Shown here: positions 24,254 to 32,616 of the stretch, piece by piece | Layout: the number at the start of each line of letters is the position of its first letter | How positions within the stretch are numbered: the stretch's first letter is position 1 | NCBI RefSeq assembly: GCF_963678845.1 | Contig: NZ_OY787466.1 | Span: forward strand, 496,001-560,000 | DNA length: 64,000 nt | From: an uncultured Bacteroides sp. | GTDB lineage: Bacteria; Bacteroidota; Bacteroidia; Bacteroidales; Bacteroidaceae | Direction of reading: 5' to 3' | Translations under genes and position numbers: made by a program | Notes under the pieces: model-generated | The model's database searches: none | Told to the model about the DNA's origin: nothing | The model's input: only the letters and a program-made list of their open reading frames with translations

Positions 24254-24775
24254 ATGAATAAAGATAATAGTGAAGAGATGTTTCCGTTGGTTGACGAACT
24301 GGGGAATATAACCGGTGCTGCCTCAAGAGGGGAGTGCCACAATGGAAGTAAGTTGTTGCATCCGGTGGTGCATCTTCATGTATTCAACGATAAAGGCGAA
24401 TTGTTTCTTCAGAAACGTCCCGCCTGGAAAGATATTCAGCCCGATAAATGGGATACTGCCGTAGGTGGACATGTGGATTTAGGTGAGAATGCCGAGCAAG
24501 CACTTAAACGTGAAGTGCGTGAAGAACTTGGTATTACTGAATACGATCCTAAGTTTATTGCCAATTACGTGTTTGAATCTAAAGTTGAGAAAGAGTTAGT
24601 TTTTGTTTATAAAACAACATACAATGGTGAGATAACTCCCAATAAGGATGAACTGGCAGGCGGAAGATTCTGGAGCATTCAGGAGATTAAGGAGAATATC
24701 GGAAAGGATGTTTTTACTCCCAATTTTGAGGGCGAGATTAAGCGTGTAAGCTTGCTTCCCGGTTTGAATGATTAG
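24254..24775 (+). CDS. NUDIX hydrolase
   Basis: A 173-residue protein with a complete Nudix box at 72-94 (GHVDLGENAEQ, then REVREELGI), giving the G-x5-E-x7-REUxEExGU pattern that binds the metal and cleaves nucleoside-diphosphate-linked substrates. The LHVFNDKGELFLQKRP segment before it and the KWDTAVGGH lead-in resemble the isopentenyl-diphosphate isomerase-like subgroup, but the substrate cannot be assigned. It follows the QueA-like gene by 12 bp and is probably co-transcribed with it and with the small membrane gene 35 bp downstream. Confidence 0.88.
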   Translation: MNKDNSEEMFPLVDELGNITGAASRGECHNGSKLLHPVVHLHVFNDKGELFLQKRPAWKDIQPDKWDTAVGGHVDLGENAEQALKREVREELGITEYDPKFIANYVFESKVEKELVFVYKTTYNGEITPNKDELAGGRFWSIQEIKENIGKDVFTPNFEGEIKRVSLLPGLND

Positions 24776-24810
24776 CTTAAAAATAGTATAACCTTTAAAG
24801 AGATTGTGTT

Positions 24811-25059
24811 ATGGGAATATTTGGCGGTGTTATTATTGGTATTATAGCCGGTTATGTGGCTGGCAAGATAATGAGAGGTGGTGGCTTTGGATGTTTGGTA
24901 AACCTTATTCTAGGAGTTATAGGTGGTGTATTGGGGAGCTGGCTTTTTGGTATGCTTGGTATCTATACCTCAGGCACCATTGGACATTTGGTTACTGCAA
25001 CTGTAGGCGCTATAGCTTTGCTTTGGGTTTCTTCCCTTTTTTCTTCAAAAAGGCATTAA
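24811..25059 (+). CDS. GlsB/YeaQ/YmgE family membrane protein
   Basis: An 82-residue, very hydrophobic protein with about three membrane segments. Glycine-rich helices (GVIIGIIAGYVAGKIMRGGG, then LILGVIGGVLGSWLFGMLGI) are the hallmark of the transglycosylase-associated / stress-response YeaQ/GlsB family. These are small inner-membrane proteins linked to general stress in other bacteria; the molecular role is unknown. It lies 35 bp after the NUDIX gene. Confidence 0.85.
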   Translation: MGIFGGVIIGIIAGYVAGKIMRGGGFGCLVNLILGVIGGVLGSWLFGMLGIYTSGTIGHLVTATVGAIALLWVSSLFSSKRH

Positions 25060-25120
25060 TTCTTTTTATTTCTATTTATCCGCTATATCTCTTTCTCATA
25101 AATATTAAAAATGAGAAATT

Positions 25121-25222
25121 GATCTGGCAATCTAGCAGTAGGTGTTTAAGTTGTTGTATATAAGTGTTCTATAGGTGCTTGATCAATTTGATTTGATCTA
25201 GCAGTGATCTGGCAATCTAGCA
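25121..25222. repeat. Direct repeat GATCTGGCAATCTAGCA
   Basis: The 17-bp sequence occurs at 25121-25137 and 25206-25222 (85 bp apart). A shorter variant GATCTAGCAGT lies at 25195-25205, directly before the second copy. It is noncoding DNA after the GlsB-type gene. The function is unknown. Confidence 0.65.
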
Positions 25223-25330
25223 CTTTGTCTCGTACTGATTCTGGCTAATTCGCCCTTTTAATAATACTCTCGTAAGTTTTTTACCGTTTGTATGCCGCTG
25301 ATTTTATTTATCAGGACAGGTAATATCTTG

Positions 25331-25415
25331 TACACCCGGGTGGGTAATAGCCGTACACCCGGATGGAGGAGAGTGCTACATCCGGGTATACAAAAAACAT
25401 ACACCCGGGTGTACG
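25331..25415. repeat. Phased array of four TACACCCGGGTGTA-type palindromes
   Basis: Copies begin at 25331, 25354, 25377 and 25400, exactly 23 bp apart. Copy 4 is the perfect 14-bp palindrome TACACCCGGGTGTA; the others carry one to three changes, and copy 3 (TACATCCGGGTATA) has near-symmetrical ones. It is GC-rich compared with its surroundings and lies between two convergent genes. Spacers differ in sequence and are only 9 bp, too short for a CRISPR array. Confidence 0.8.
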
Positions 25416-25432
25416 GAGTAATATCAGGGCAA

Positions 25433-25469
25433 TAAAAAAAGCGAAGAAAGCAGGTTTTGCTTCTTCGCT
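25433..25469 (-). terminator. Terminator of the glmM transcript
   Basis: AGCGAAGAA with an AGCA extension (one bulged A) pairs with TGC-TTCTTCGCT across 25440-25469. On the minus strand a run of seven T follows (25433-25439). It ends 25 bp from the glmM stop. Confidence 0.8.
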
Positions 25470-25494
25470 CGTTTTATATTGTAATGAACAGCTT

Positions 25495-26883
25495 TTATTT
25501 TGCCAGTTCCGCAATTACATCCATAATTTTCTGACCAATTTCTTCGGCAGCTTCCATGGTTGAGGCTTCAGAGTAAACACGGATAATTGGTTCTGTGTTA
25601 CTCTTTCTCAGGTGAACCCACTTATCTGGGAAGTCAATCTTTACACCATCAATGTCATTGATTTCTTCTTTGGCATAGATCTCTTTTACTTTAGCAAGAA
25701 TAGCATCTACATCAATAGCCGGAGTTAACTCAACTTTATTCTTAGCGATAAAGTAAGGAGGATAAGTAGCTCTCAGTTCGCTAACCTTCTTTCCTTCGTG
25801 AGCAAGATGGCTAAGGAAAAGAGCGATACCAACCAATGCGTCGCGTCCGTAGTGACTTTCCGGATAGATAACTCCTCCGTTGCCTTCACCACCGATCACA
25901 GCATTTGTATCTTTCATTTTAGTTACCACGTTTACCTCGCCTACAGCAGCAGCATTGTAAGCCTGTCCGTATTTACGGGTTACGTCACGAAGTGCACGGG
26001 TTGAACTTAAGTTTGAAACTGTATTACCCGGAGTATGTTTTAATACATAGTCGGCAACAGTAACCAGTGTATATTCTTCTCCGTACATTTTTCCGTCTTC
26101 GCAAATCATTGCAAGGCGGTCAACGTCAGGGTCAACAACGAATGCAACGTCAGCCTTTCCGCTTTTCATCAGATTCATAATGTCTCCCAGATTCTTTTCA
26201 AGCGGTTCAGGGTTGTGCTGGAAGTTTCCGTTAGGTTCGCAATACAGCTTTTCTACATGCTTCACGCCCAGCGCATCAAATAAATCAGGAAGAATAATTC
26301 CTCCCACAGAGTTTACACAGTCAATAGCTACTCTGAAGTTTGCTTTGCGGATAGCTTCCACATCAACAAGTTTCAGCGCAAGTACGCTGTCTATATGTTT
26401 TTGGTTGTAACTTAAATCTTCACGGTAAGCCCCCAGACTATCTACTTCGGCAAAAGTAAACTCTTCAGCTTCAGCAATGCGAAGCACTTCTTCTCCTTCT
26501 GCTGCGTTAAGGAATTCTCCATACTCGTTCAGTAGTTTCAGTGCGTTCCATTGTTTTGGATTGTGGCTGGCAGTAAGGATAATCCCTCCGCAAGCACCTT
26601 CCATGGTAACAGCAAGTTCTGTAGTAGGAGTAGAGGCAAGGCCAATATCTACCACGTCATAGCCCATACCCATTAAGGTACCGATAACTACATTATTAAC
26701 CATTTTCCCGGAGATACGAGCATCGCGGCCTACAACAATTTTATTGCTTGTTGATTTAGTAGTCTTTCTTATCAATGTTGCGTAAGCGGAAGTGAATTTT
26801 ACTATGTCAAGCGGGTTTAGCCCTTCTCCGGCATGTCCGCCAATAGTTCCACGGATACCAGAAATTGATTTAATAAGTGTCAT
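25495..26883 (-). CDS. glmM: Phosphoglucosamine mutase GlmM-type
   Basis: A 462-residue alpha-D-phosphohexomutase. The N-terminus SISGIRGTIGG is followed by the phosphoserine loop TASHNP (104-109, Ser106), the metal loop DPDVDR, the sugar-recognition loop GEGNGG and the phosphate-binding LRKSNTEPIIRVYSE near the end. It would convert glucosamine-6-phosphate to glucosamine-1-phosphate for cell-wall UDP-GlcNAc. The family also includes phosphomannomutases and phosphoglucomutases, so specificity is inferred from the Bacteroidetes pattern. A DUF4827 lipoprotein gene lies 5 bp upstream, so they share a transcript. Confidence 0.88.
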   Translation of the reverse strand: MTLIKSISGIRGTIGGHAGEGLNPLDIVKFTSAYATLIRKTTKSTSNKIVVGRDARISGKMVNNVVIGTLMGMGYDVVDIGLASTPTTELAVTMEGACGGIILTASHNPKQWNALKLLNEYGEFLNAAEGEEVLRIAEAEEFTFAEVDSLGAYREDLSYNQKHIDSVLALKLVDVEAIRKANFRVAIDCVNSVGGIILPDLFDALGVKHVEKLYCEPNGNFQHNPEPLEKNLGDIMNLMKSGKADVAFVVDPDVDRLAMICEDGKMYGEEYTLVTVADYVLKHTPGNTVSNLSSTRALRDVTRKYGQAYNAAAVGEVNVVTKMKDTNAVIGGEGNGGVIYPESHYGRDALVGIALFLSHLAHEGKKVSELRATYPPYFIAKNKVELTPAIDVDAILAKVKEIYAKEEINDIDGVKIDFPDKWVHLRKSNTEPIIRVYSEASTMEAAEEIGQKIMDVIAELAK

Positions 26884-26888
26884 AATTC

Positions 26889-27488
26889 TTAGTAAATTTT
26901 GTATTCTATTTCGTAAAAATAGGGAGTTACATATTGTTGCGCTGTGCTGTGTCCTTTAGTTGAGGGAACTATCACTTTTATCTTAGATCCGTCTCCCACA
27001 TACTGAAGTGGCAATAACCAACCTGCAGGAACTGCGCTTCCATAAGCACTTAGCATATAAGCTTTCTGGCTTTGTTCCATAAAGAACTGTCCATAAGTTG
27101 AATAACTGTTTTTGGTGTATCTAAACTGATCTATGCTGGTATTGTCATAGTTGTTGGACAATGTACTGTCTCCGGTGGCAACGCTAATCTCCAGAAAACG
27201 AGTTAGGATAACGTCGTTACTTTTAGCCATTTTGCCGCCTTTCTTATCAATATGTAAATACACACCGTCATCGGAGAATAATACATATTGATTTCCCGTT
27301 GTTGTACTATCCTGTTGCAGGAACTTATCGGTGCTTATAACTTCAATATTATTTTTTTGGATAAAATCCTTAATAGCTTTTGTTTCATCAGCCTGCATTT
27401 CTGCATAAGTTTTTTGACTATTGCTACAGGATTGAAAAGCGAATCCCACTATAAGTAAAGAGAATAGCAGTAAAGTTAGTTTTTTCAT
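26889..27488 (-). CDS. DUF4827 family lipoprotein
   Basis: A 199-residue lipoprotein with lipobox AFQSC (Cys21). The body (KTYAEMQADETKAIKDFIQK, later FMEQSQKAYMLSAYGSAVPAGW and YFYEIEYKI) has the look of a degenerate FKBP-type fold and matches the Bacteroidales DUF4827 family. No catalytic function is known. It sits immediately before glmM and 82 bp after nrnA on the same strand. Confidence 0.78.
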   Translation of the reverse strand: MKKLTLLLFSLLIVGFAFQSCSNSQKTYAEMQADETKAIKDFIQKNNIEVISTDKFLQQDSTTTGNQYVLFSDDGVYLHIDKKGGKMAKSNDVILTRFLEISVATGDSTLSNNYDNTSIDQFRYTKNSYSTYGQFFMEQSQKAYMLSAYGSAVPAGWLLPLQYVGDGSKIKVIVPSTKGHSTAQQYVTPYFYEIEYKIY

Positions 27489-27570
27489 ATTTGCATATTA
27501 ATATTCCGTACAAAAATAGTTATTCAGATGGTAAATGCTGCAATGTTGCGATGCAATTATGTTTAAATAA

Positions 27571-28605
27571 CTAATTATTTGTCGTTAATAAAGGTTTATA
27601 TTTATCTAAAGCTTGTTCAAAGGTGTCAATTGCTTCCTGCATAGTTCCGTAAAATTCTCCTCCGGAAGCATTCAGATGCCCTCCACCGCCGAAAAACTCG
27701 GATGCAAATTTGTTGCAAGGGAATTCTCCTACCGACCGTAATGATATTTTTATCATGTCTGTGTCTTCCCGAAAGAAAACAGAGAATTTTACATCTTTAA
27801 TAGATAGAGGTATATTAACAAATCCTTCTGAATCGCCCTTTACATAACTGAATTCTTTCAGCTCATCCTGAGTAAGTGAGATCATCGCTGCATGATGTTC
27901 AGGATACACTTTCATCTTTGTGTGAAGTACATATCCCATCAGGCGCAGGCGGCATTCGGAGTAAGTGTTGTAAACGTTACGGTTAATGTCGTCTTTATCA
28001 ATACCTTTAGATATCAGCTGACTGATGATGTAGTATATTTCCTGACTGTTTGAATTATAAGTAAAGCTGCCGGTGTCGGTCATCATTCCTGTATAGATGC
28101 ATTCGGCTCCTTCTTTGGTTATTTCATCAAAATATCCCAGGCGGCTGATTAAGCGGAACACTAATTCGGATGTTGACGATATTTCCGGGTGAGACATTAC
28201 AATGGAACAGATATCGTCCGGGAATGGATGATGATCGACCATTACTTTGCGGGCTTTGGCCTCTTTTACTGCATTGCCCATTCCTTCAATTCGTTTTAGT
28301 CCGTTGAAATCGAGGCAACAAATCATGTCGGCATCTGCAATAAGCTTGTCGGCAATCTCTTTGCTTTTATCGTAAAGCATGATGTTCTTTGCTCCGGGCA
28401 TCCATTTCAGAAACTCGGGAAAGGCATTGGGTACTATAATATTTACTGTCTTATTCTGTGAGATAAGAAAATGATAAAGTCCTAAAGAGGAACCCATTGC
28501 ATCTCCATCAGGAGAAACATGTGTTACAATAACTATCTTTTCCGTTTCTTTGAGCCATTCTCCGAAAAGATCAATATTTGCTTGGTTTATTATTTTTGTC
28601 AACAT
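27571..28605 (-). CDS. nrnA: DHH-family oligoribonuclease/pAp phosphatase NrnA
   Basis: A 344-residue DHH phosphoesterase. Motif I is THVSPDGDAMGSS (28-40), motif II is CCLDFN (96-101), the DHH motif is VDHHPFPD (123-130), and the DHHA1 substrate domain ends with FFGGGGHLNASGG. These bind two manganese ions. NrnA degrades short RNA oligonucleotides to mononucleotides and dephosphorylates 3'-phosphoadenosine 5'-phosphate. Length and motifs are complete. comEC lies 48 bp upstream on the same strand. Confidence 0.92.
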   Translation of the reverse strand: MLTKIINQANIDLFGEWLKETEKIVIVTHVSPDGDAMGSSLGLYHFLISQNKTVNIIVPNAFPEFLKWMPGAKNIMLYDKSKEIADKLIADADMICCLDFNGLKRIEGMGNAVKEAKARKVMVDHHPFPDDICSIVMSHPEISSTSELVFRLISRLGYFDEITKEGAECIYTGMMTDTGSFTYNSNSQEIYYIISQLISKGIDKDDINRNVYNTYSECRLRLMGYVLHTKMKVYPEHHAAMISLTQDELKEFSYVKGDSEGFVNIPLSIKDVKFSVFFREDTDMIKISLRSVGEFPCNKFASEFFGGGGHLNASGGEFYGTMQEAIDTFEQALDKYKPLLTTNN

Positions 28606-28653
28606 AACTGTTTTTTCTTCATTATCAGATGCAAAAGTACAAATTAAATTGTA

Positions 28654-30750
28654 TTAAAGAGCGATTTGGAAGGCTCCTTTTTCGGATAACGAAATAAAGT
28701 TCATTCCTAAAAGTGTGCATTCTTTCTTGAATGCTTCCTTGTGATAATCACTTATGGAGCCATCTATAACCACTTTTTTTGCATTAAAAAGGGGCATAAG
28801 CCACACCAATTTTCCTTTATAGCCTTTACAGATATATAAATAATCAATGTATAACGGTTTATCGGATATTTTGTTTCGCCAACTGTTGTCTTTTATCATG
28901 CAGATAGTTTTTCCTTCAAAGCAGAGCATGTTGTTGTGTCTCCATATTTCTTTTCCACTATACTCAGAAGGAAGTGTTTGCGGACTGTTTAACTGATTTT
29001 TATCCCAGAAACGGCGGGCGGCATATCGCAACTTTTTGTGAACATCATCTTTTTCGGCAGAAAAGAGATATGAAGTTTCCCGCGACTCAATTAAGTGAAC
29101 AGTGGGGCAGTTGCGGGCATTATAGAAAACAATGGAACGAATGTTCTGATGTTTATATGTTTCTTCGGCATGAAAAAGAAATAGAACTAATATGCATGAC
29201 AGCAGGCTAAACAGTGCCCACCGTTTTTTAGCCACAAAATAAAGACTGAAGAAAAGAAAGATAAGATAAAAGACGGCAACGTCTACGGTGTTCAGCCAGA
29301 TGTGGTCAATAGAAGAATAGGGTAGGTGCTCAACAAAAACAACTGTTCCGTTTAGTAATTTAATTGATTCCTTTAGCAGATAGGCTAAAAGAGCCTGCAG
29401 AGGGGGAATGAATCCTATGCAAAGCGTAAAAACCGCCAAATACATAATGACCGAAACCAATGGAACCACAATGATATTAGTCAGCAGAAAGTGGGTGGAG
29501 AAACGAGAGAAATAGTAAAGCACAATGGGAGCGGTAATAATCTGTGCGGCAATGGAGACACTCATCAGTCCCCACACATATTTCACGATACGGTTTTCCA
29601 CCTTTATCCGGTTATAAAGCCACGGTTGAATCATTACAATTCCTGCTACCGCGGAGAAAGATAGCTGGAAGCTGACATCATACAGATAAAAAGGGTTGTA
29701 AATCAACATCAGCAGAGCGGCCACTGCCAGAGTGTTGAGCGTAACGGGCTGATTATTTCGTATTTTGGAAAGCGCGATGAGTGAAAACATAATCACAGAA
29801 CGGATAACCGGAGACAGTAGTCCGGTGAGAAATGCGAATCCCCATAAAAGAACTACTATGATTAGTTGTTTGGCAATGAGAGAATCTTTCCTTCTGTTGG
29901 CAAAACCAAGCAGGAAATCAAGTAGAAAATAAAGAAAGCCGATGTGTAACCCTGAGAGCGAAAGCACATGGCTGGCTCCTGAGATGGAGTAGCTTTCACG
30001 TATTTCTTCACTCAGCTCGTTCTGATATCCCAACACCAACGCTGAGAGAACGGTATATTCATCTCCCGAGAATCCCAGACTTTTTATTTTTCCCAATAAC
30101 AGTGTCCGGTAATCCAGAGCAGTTTGTTCCAGAGTCCGCGAAGCATCGTGCCCTGTCGGTTTCCAACTTCCGGTATATGCAAAGGCTGTTCCGCTAATTC
30201 CCTGATGAATCAGATAAGAAGCATAATCAAACTCTTCGGGATTGCCATTGTTGCGAGGCGCATTAATCTGGCCATAGAACAATATCTTATCACCACGCTT
30301 TATCTGTTTGCTGAGTGAATCTTTGGTGAGATAAAGCAATACCTTTTTCTGTATTGGATGAATGCCTAATGAATCCTGTCTTATCATGACGGTTACAGGA
30401 CACAATATGCTGCGCTCTTTCTCCTGTGGATTTTCCGTGAGCAGAGCTTTGTAAACACTCTTTTCCACAGGCCACTGGTAGTGAGCAGATGATAAATGAA
30501 ATTCCGTGATTACGGTGCCCAGAGTGAAGAGCAATAGATAAATGCAAGTACCTGTAAACCACCTGAATGTATATTTTCTGAAAAGATGATAAAGAAAAAA
30601 TGAGATAATACACAAGAGGCAAAGTGAACCCATAACAATCCTGCTACAGCCTGTTTCATGGAGAAACGAATGACTGAAATATATCCCGATTATCAGGGGT
30701 ACGAGAAATCGGACAAAGGGATATTTGTGCAGATGTACAGGCAGCTGCAC
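28654..30750 (-). CDS. comEC: ComEC/Rec2-type DNA-uptake channel protein
   Basis: A 698-residue polytopic membrane protein. After an N-terminal membrane pair and a DUF4131-like segment (KRGDKILFYGQINAPRNNGN), the competence domain begins near 215 with ISGASHVLSLSGLHIGFLYF, the diagnostic ComEC loop, followed by many hydrophobic helices. The C-terminal about 170 residues have a beta-lactamase-like outline (VVIDGSISDYHKEAFKK) but no metal-binding HxHxDH motif, so the usual nuclease-like domain looks degenerate, as is common in this phylum. The protein would move single-stranded DNA across the inner membrane. rpe lies 7 bp upstream. Confidence 0.88.
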   Translation of the reverse strand: MQLPVHLHKYPFVRFLVPLIIGIYFSHSFLHETGCSRIVMGSLCLLCIISFFLYHLFRKYTFRWFTGTCIYLLLFTLGTVITEFHLSSAHYQWPVEKSVYKALLTENPQEKERSILCPVTVMIRQDSLGIHPIQKKVLLYLTKDSLSKQIKRGDKILFYGQINAPRNNGNPEEFDYASYLIHQGISGTAFAYTGSWKPTGHDASRTLEQTALDYRTLLLGKIKSLGFSGDEYTVLSALVLGYQNELSEEIRESYSISGASHVLSLSGLHIGFLYFLLDFLLGFANRRKDSLIAKQLIIVVLLWGFAFLTGLLSPVIRSVIMFSLIALSKIRNNQPVTLNTLAVAALLMLIYNPFYLYDVSFQLSFSAVAGIVMIQPWLYNRIKVENRIVKYVWGLMSVSIAAQIITAPIVLYYFSRFSTHFLLTNIIVVPLVSVIMYLAVFTLCIGFIPPLQALLAYLLKESIKLLNGTVVFVEHLPYSSIDHIWLNTVDVAVFYLIFLFFSLYFVAKKRWALFSLLSCILVLFLFHAEETYKHQNIRSIVFYNARNCPTVHLIESRETSYLFSAEKDDVHKKLRYAARRFWDKNQLNSPQTLPSEYSGKEIWRHNNMLCFEGKTICMIKDNSWRNKISDKPLYIDYLYICKGYKGKLVWLMPLFNAKKVVIDGSISDYHKEAFKKECTLLGMNFISLSEKGAFQIAL

Positions 30751-30757
30751 AGTCTGA

Positions 30758-31408
30758 TTATAATGTTTTTAACTGATGAATCATCTCTTCAGGGGAAGGC
30801 GCAGAAAAGATTGCATTACCTGCAACAAGTACGTCGGCTCCTGCATCCAGTAACAGAGTGGCTGTTTCCTTATTTACACCGCCATCTACCTCAATCAGTG
30901 CATCTGATCCTGTTTTATCTATCAACAGTCGGAGTTCCTTTACCTTTTCTATTGAATGTTTAATGAATTTCTGACCGCCAAATCCGGGATTTACGCTCAT
31001 AATCAGAACCATATATACGTCTTCTATTATATCTTTCAGCAAAGATACCGGAGTGGATGGATTTATAGTTACGGCAGGTTCCATTCCGGCTTCGCGGATT
31101 TGTTGAATTACCCGGTGAAGGTGCGGACAGGCTTCGTAATGTACATTCATAATTTTTGCCCCAACTGCTTTTATTTGCGGAATAAATTTCTCGGGATTTA
31201 CAATCATCAAATGCACATCAAGCGGCTTTTCACAGATTCTGCTGACTGCTTTAATAACGGGAAATCCAAAGGAAATATTAGGAACAAACACACCGTCCAT
31301 AATATCAAGATGCAACCAGTCGGCCTCGCTTCGGTTTATCATTTCGATATCTTCTGCCAGATTGGAAAAATTGGCAGCGAGCAGTGATGGGGAAATTTTA
31401 TGTTTCAT
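30758..31408 (-). CDS. rpe: Ribulose-phosphate 3-epimerase
   Basis: A 216-residue TIM-barrel enzyme starting at the ATG at 31408; the longer frame to 31543 would add 45 unlike residues and run through a promoter and a repeat array. Motifs are ISPSLLAANFSNL near the start, WLHLDIMDGVFVPNISFG with the metal-binding DxMDG, VHLMI, MSVNPGFGGQKF, and EVDGGVN followed by GADVLVAGNAIF. It interconverts ribulose-5-phosphate and xylulose-5-phosphate in the pentose phosphate pathway. A promoter match is at 31436-31443 and a palindrome array lies further upstream. Confidence 0.95.
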   Translation of the reverse strand: MKHKISPSLLAANFSNLAEDIEMINRSEADWLHLDIMDGVFVPNISFGFPVIKAVSRICEKPLDVHLMIVNPEKFIPQIKAVGAKIMNVHYEACPHLHRVIQQIREAGMEPAVTINPSTPVSLLKDIIEDVYMVLIMSVNPGFGGQKFIKHSIEKVKELRLLIDKTGSDALIEVDGGVNKETATLLLDAGADVLVAGNAIFSAPSPEEMIHQLKTL

Positions 31409-31435
31409 GACTCTCTTGCTGTATGTTTCGTTGTG

Positions 31436-31443
31436 CAAAAATA
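31436..31443 (-). promoter_or_regulatory. Promoter -7 element for rpe
   Basis: Read on the minus strand it is TATTTTTG, an exact TAnnTTTG match, 28 bp before the rpe ATG. The identical octamer serves ftsK at 1218-1225. Confidence 0.6.
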
Positions 31444-31513
31444 AACAAAATAATTGAACCCGAGGTCTTTTATTCGGGCTTCTTTTATTTATTGGCGGGG
31501 AATAGTTGCTCCG

Positions 31514-31566
31514 TTGTACAAGACAATTAATTCTTCTGTACAAAAGATTATAATGTTCTGTACAGG
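31514..31566. repeat. Phased array of three GTAC-centred palindromes
   Basis: GTAC centres lie at 31516, 31538 and 31560, exactly 22 bp apart, within TTGTACAA, TTCTGTACAAAA and TTCTGTACAGGA. This is the same palindrome as the array at 1289-1366. The nearest copy lies about 74 bp upstream of the rpe -7 element, against about 70 bp for ftsK. It lies between a small gene (31588-31764) and rpe. Confidence 0.7.
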
Positions 31567-31587
31567 AGAATTAGAATGTATAACGGG

Positions 31588-31764
31588 TTATCCCAGAATG
31601 ATTCCTTGTAAACCTTCAGGCATTAATGGTTCAACGTGATAATTGCGGGCAAACAGTTTTAGAAAGTTTAGTGTTTCCGTGCCGGGATGCATCGCATCCT
31701 TAGCTTTAATAAGCTGTTTGTTTTTTTTCTGTTGAGAATTTGTTTGAGTAATATTACATTTCAT
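31588..31764 (-). CDS. Small basic protein, unrecognised
   Basis: A 58-residue reading frame from the ATG at 31764; an in-frame ATG at 31770 adds two residues. The first half is polar and Lys/Gln-rich (NSQQKKNKQLIKAKDAMHPG), and the second is more hydrophobic, ending LMPEGLQGIILG. There is no signal peptide. It lies on the same strand 71 bp downstream of an ECF sigma factor gene. Both possible start codons lie inside the right arm of a 16-bp hairpin (31759-31827), which points to translational control and supports the gene being real. I do not know a function. Confidence 0.5.
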   Translation of the reverse strand: MKCNITQTNSQQKKNKQLIKAKDAMHPGTETLNFLKLFARNYHVEPLMPEGLQGIILG

Positions 31765-31827
31765 AGGCATACTATTTTCTGTTTATTGTAAGAACGTAGG
31801 AAACAGATCTTTAGTATGCTTATGAAA
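31759..31827 (-). promoter_or_regulatory. Hairpin sequestering the start codons of the small gene
   Basis: Arms 31812-31827 and 31759-31774 match as an inverted repeat at 15 of 16 positions. In the minus-strand transcript the 3' arm contains both AUG candidates (31770, 31764) of the small protein. The loop holds a second stem CTGTTT / AAACAG. It follows the sigma-factor stop within 10 bp. Confidence 0.55.
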
Positions 31828-31835
31828 TAAATAAT

Positions 31836-32429
31836 TTATTCGGGGGTGAGAATTATCTCTTTCTCTTCTGCCATACGGCGAAGGTTGATGATGGCATAGC
31901 GCATTCTTCCCAAAGCGGTGTTGATACTTACTCCGGTGGTTTTGGCTATCTCCTTAAAACTGAGATCCTGATAGAAGCGCATGTTTATTATTTCCCGCTG
32001 ATTATCAGGAAGCAATTTAATTAAATGTCGCACATCTTCATGAATCTGCTCGTTAATAATGTCCATTTCAATAGTTCCTTCAGATAGCTTCATATCATTC
32101 AGCAAATCTACTTCGCAGCTATCATTGGATACCACATTTTCATTTCGTTCCTGGCGATAATTATCAATGATAAGGTTATGAGCTATGCGGGTAAGCCAGG
32201 CAGGGAACTTTCCATTTTCCGTGTAACGTCCCTGTTTAATGGTCATAATCGCTTTAACGAAAGTCTCCTGAAAGATGTCTTCCGCAATTTCGGTGTTCTT
32301 TACAATGAAATAAATATAGGAATATAACCTATTCTGATACCGGTTAAGTAGTGTATCAAAAGCTTGATTTTTTCCTTTTGAATATAGGATAACCAATTCC
32401 TCATCGGTCATCTTTTTCAAATTGTTCAT
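31836..32429 (-). CDS. ECF-type RNA polymerase sigma factor
   Basis: A 197-residue sigma-70 family protein with only the sigma2 and sigma4 domains. Region 2 is seen at FDTLLNRYQNRLYSYIYFIV and AEDIFQETFVKAIMTI, with GKFPAWLTRIAHNLIIDNYR for -10 recognition. Region 4 is LLPDNQREIINMRFYQDLSF followed by the helix-turn-helix KEIAKTTGVSINTALGRMRY. No anti-sigma gene is adjacent, so its control is not evident. A small gene with a structured start follows on the same strand. Confidence 0.9.
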   Translation of the reverse strand: MNNLKKMTDEELVILYSKGKNQAFDTLLNRYQNRLYSYIYFIVKNTEIAEDIFQETFVKAIMTIKQGRYTENGKFPAWLTRIAHNLIIDNYRQERNENVVSNDSCEVDLLNDMKLSEGTIEMDIINEQIHEDVRHLIKLLPDNQREIINMRFYQDLSFKEIAKTTGVSINTALGRMRYAIINLRRMAEEKEIILTPE

Positions 32430-32551
32430 TACGTCTTTTATTTGGGATTAGAGTAATGTATAATCAATAGGCTATTGTTTTGGGATTATTACTTAATGTT
32501 AATGGATACAAATAAACATAATAATTAGCTAATGACAAAATAAAAACAAAG

Positions 32552-32588
32552 AAAAGTGCGTTAATGTTCGATCACTTAACGCACTTTT
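32552..32588 (-). terminator. Terminator of fmt
   Basis: A 13-bp perfect inverted repeat AAAAGTGCGTTAA / TTAACGCACTTTT (32552-32564 / 32576-32588). On the minus strand it is followed by a T-rich stretch. It lies 28 bp after the fmt stop. Confidence 0.8.
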
Positions 32589-32616
32589 CAAAGCATTATT
32601 AAAATACTATTTCGTT

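Noticed and set aside
25331..25415. CRISPR array
   Set aside because: Repeats are 12-14 bp palindromes with only 9-bp spacers and no cas genes are nearby; the same applies to the 1289 and 31514 arrays.
30956..31387. 143-residue plus-strand frame
   Set aside because: Antisense to rpe, whose catalytic motifs are complete; it arises from open frame on the opposite strand.
31409..31543. N-terminal extension of ribulose-phosphate epimerase
   Set aside because: It would translate through the promoter match and the palindrome array; the family start is at 31408.
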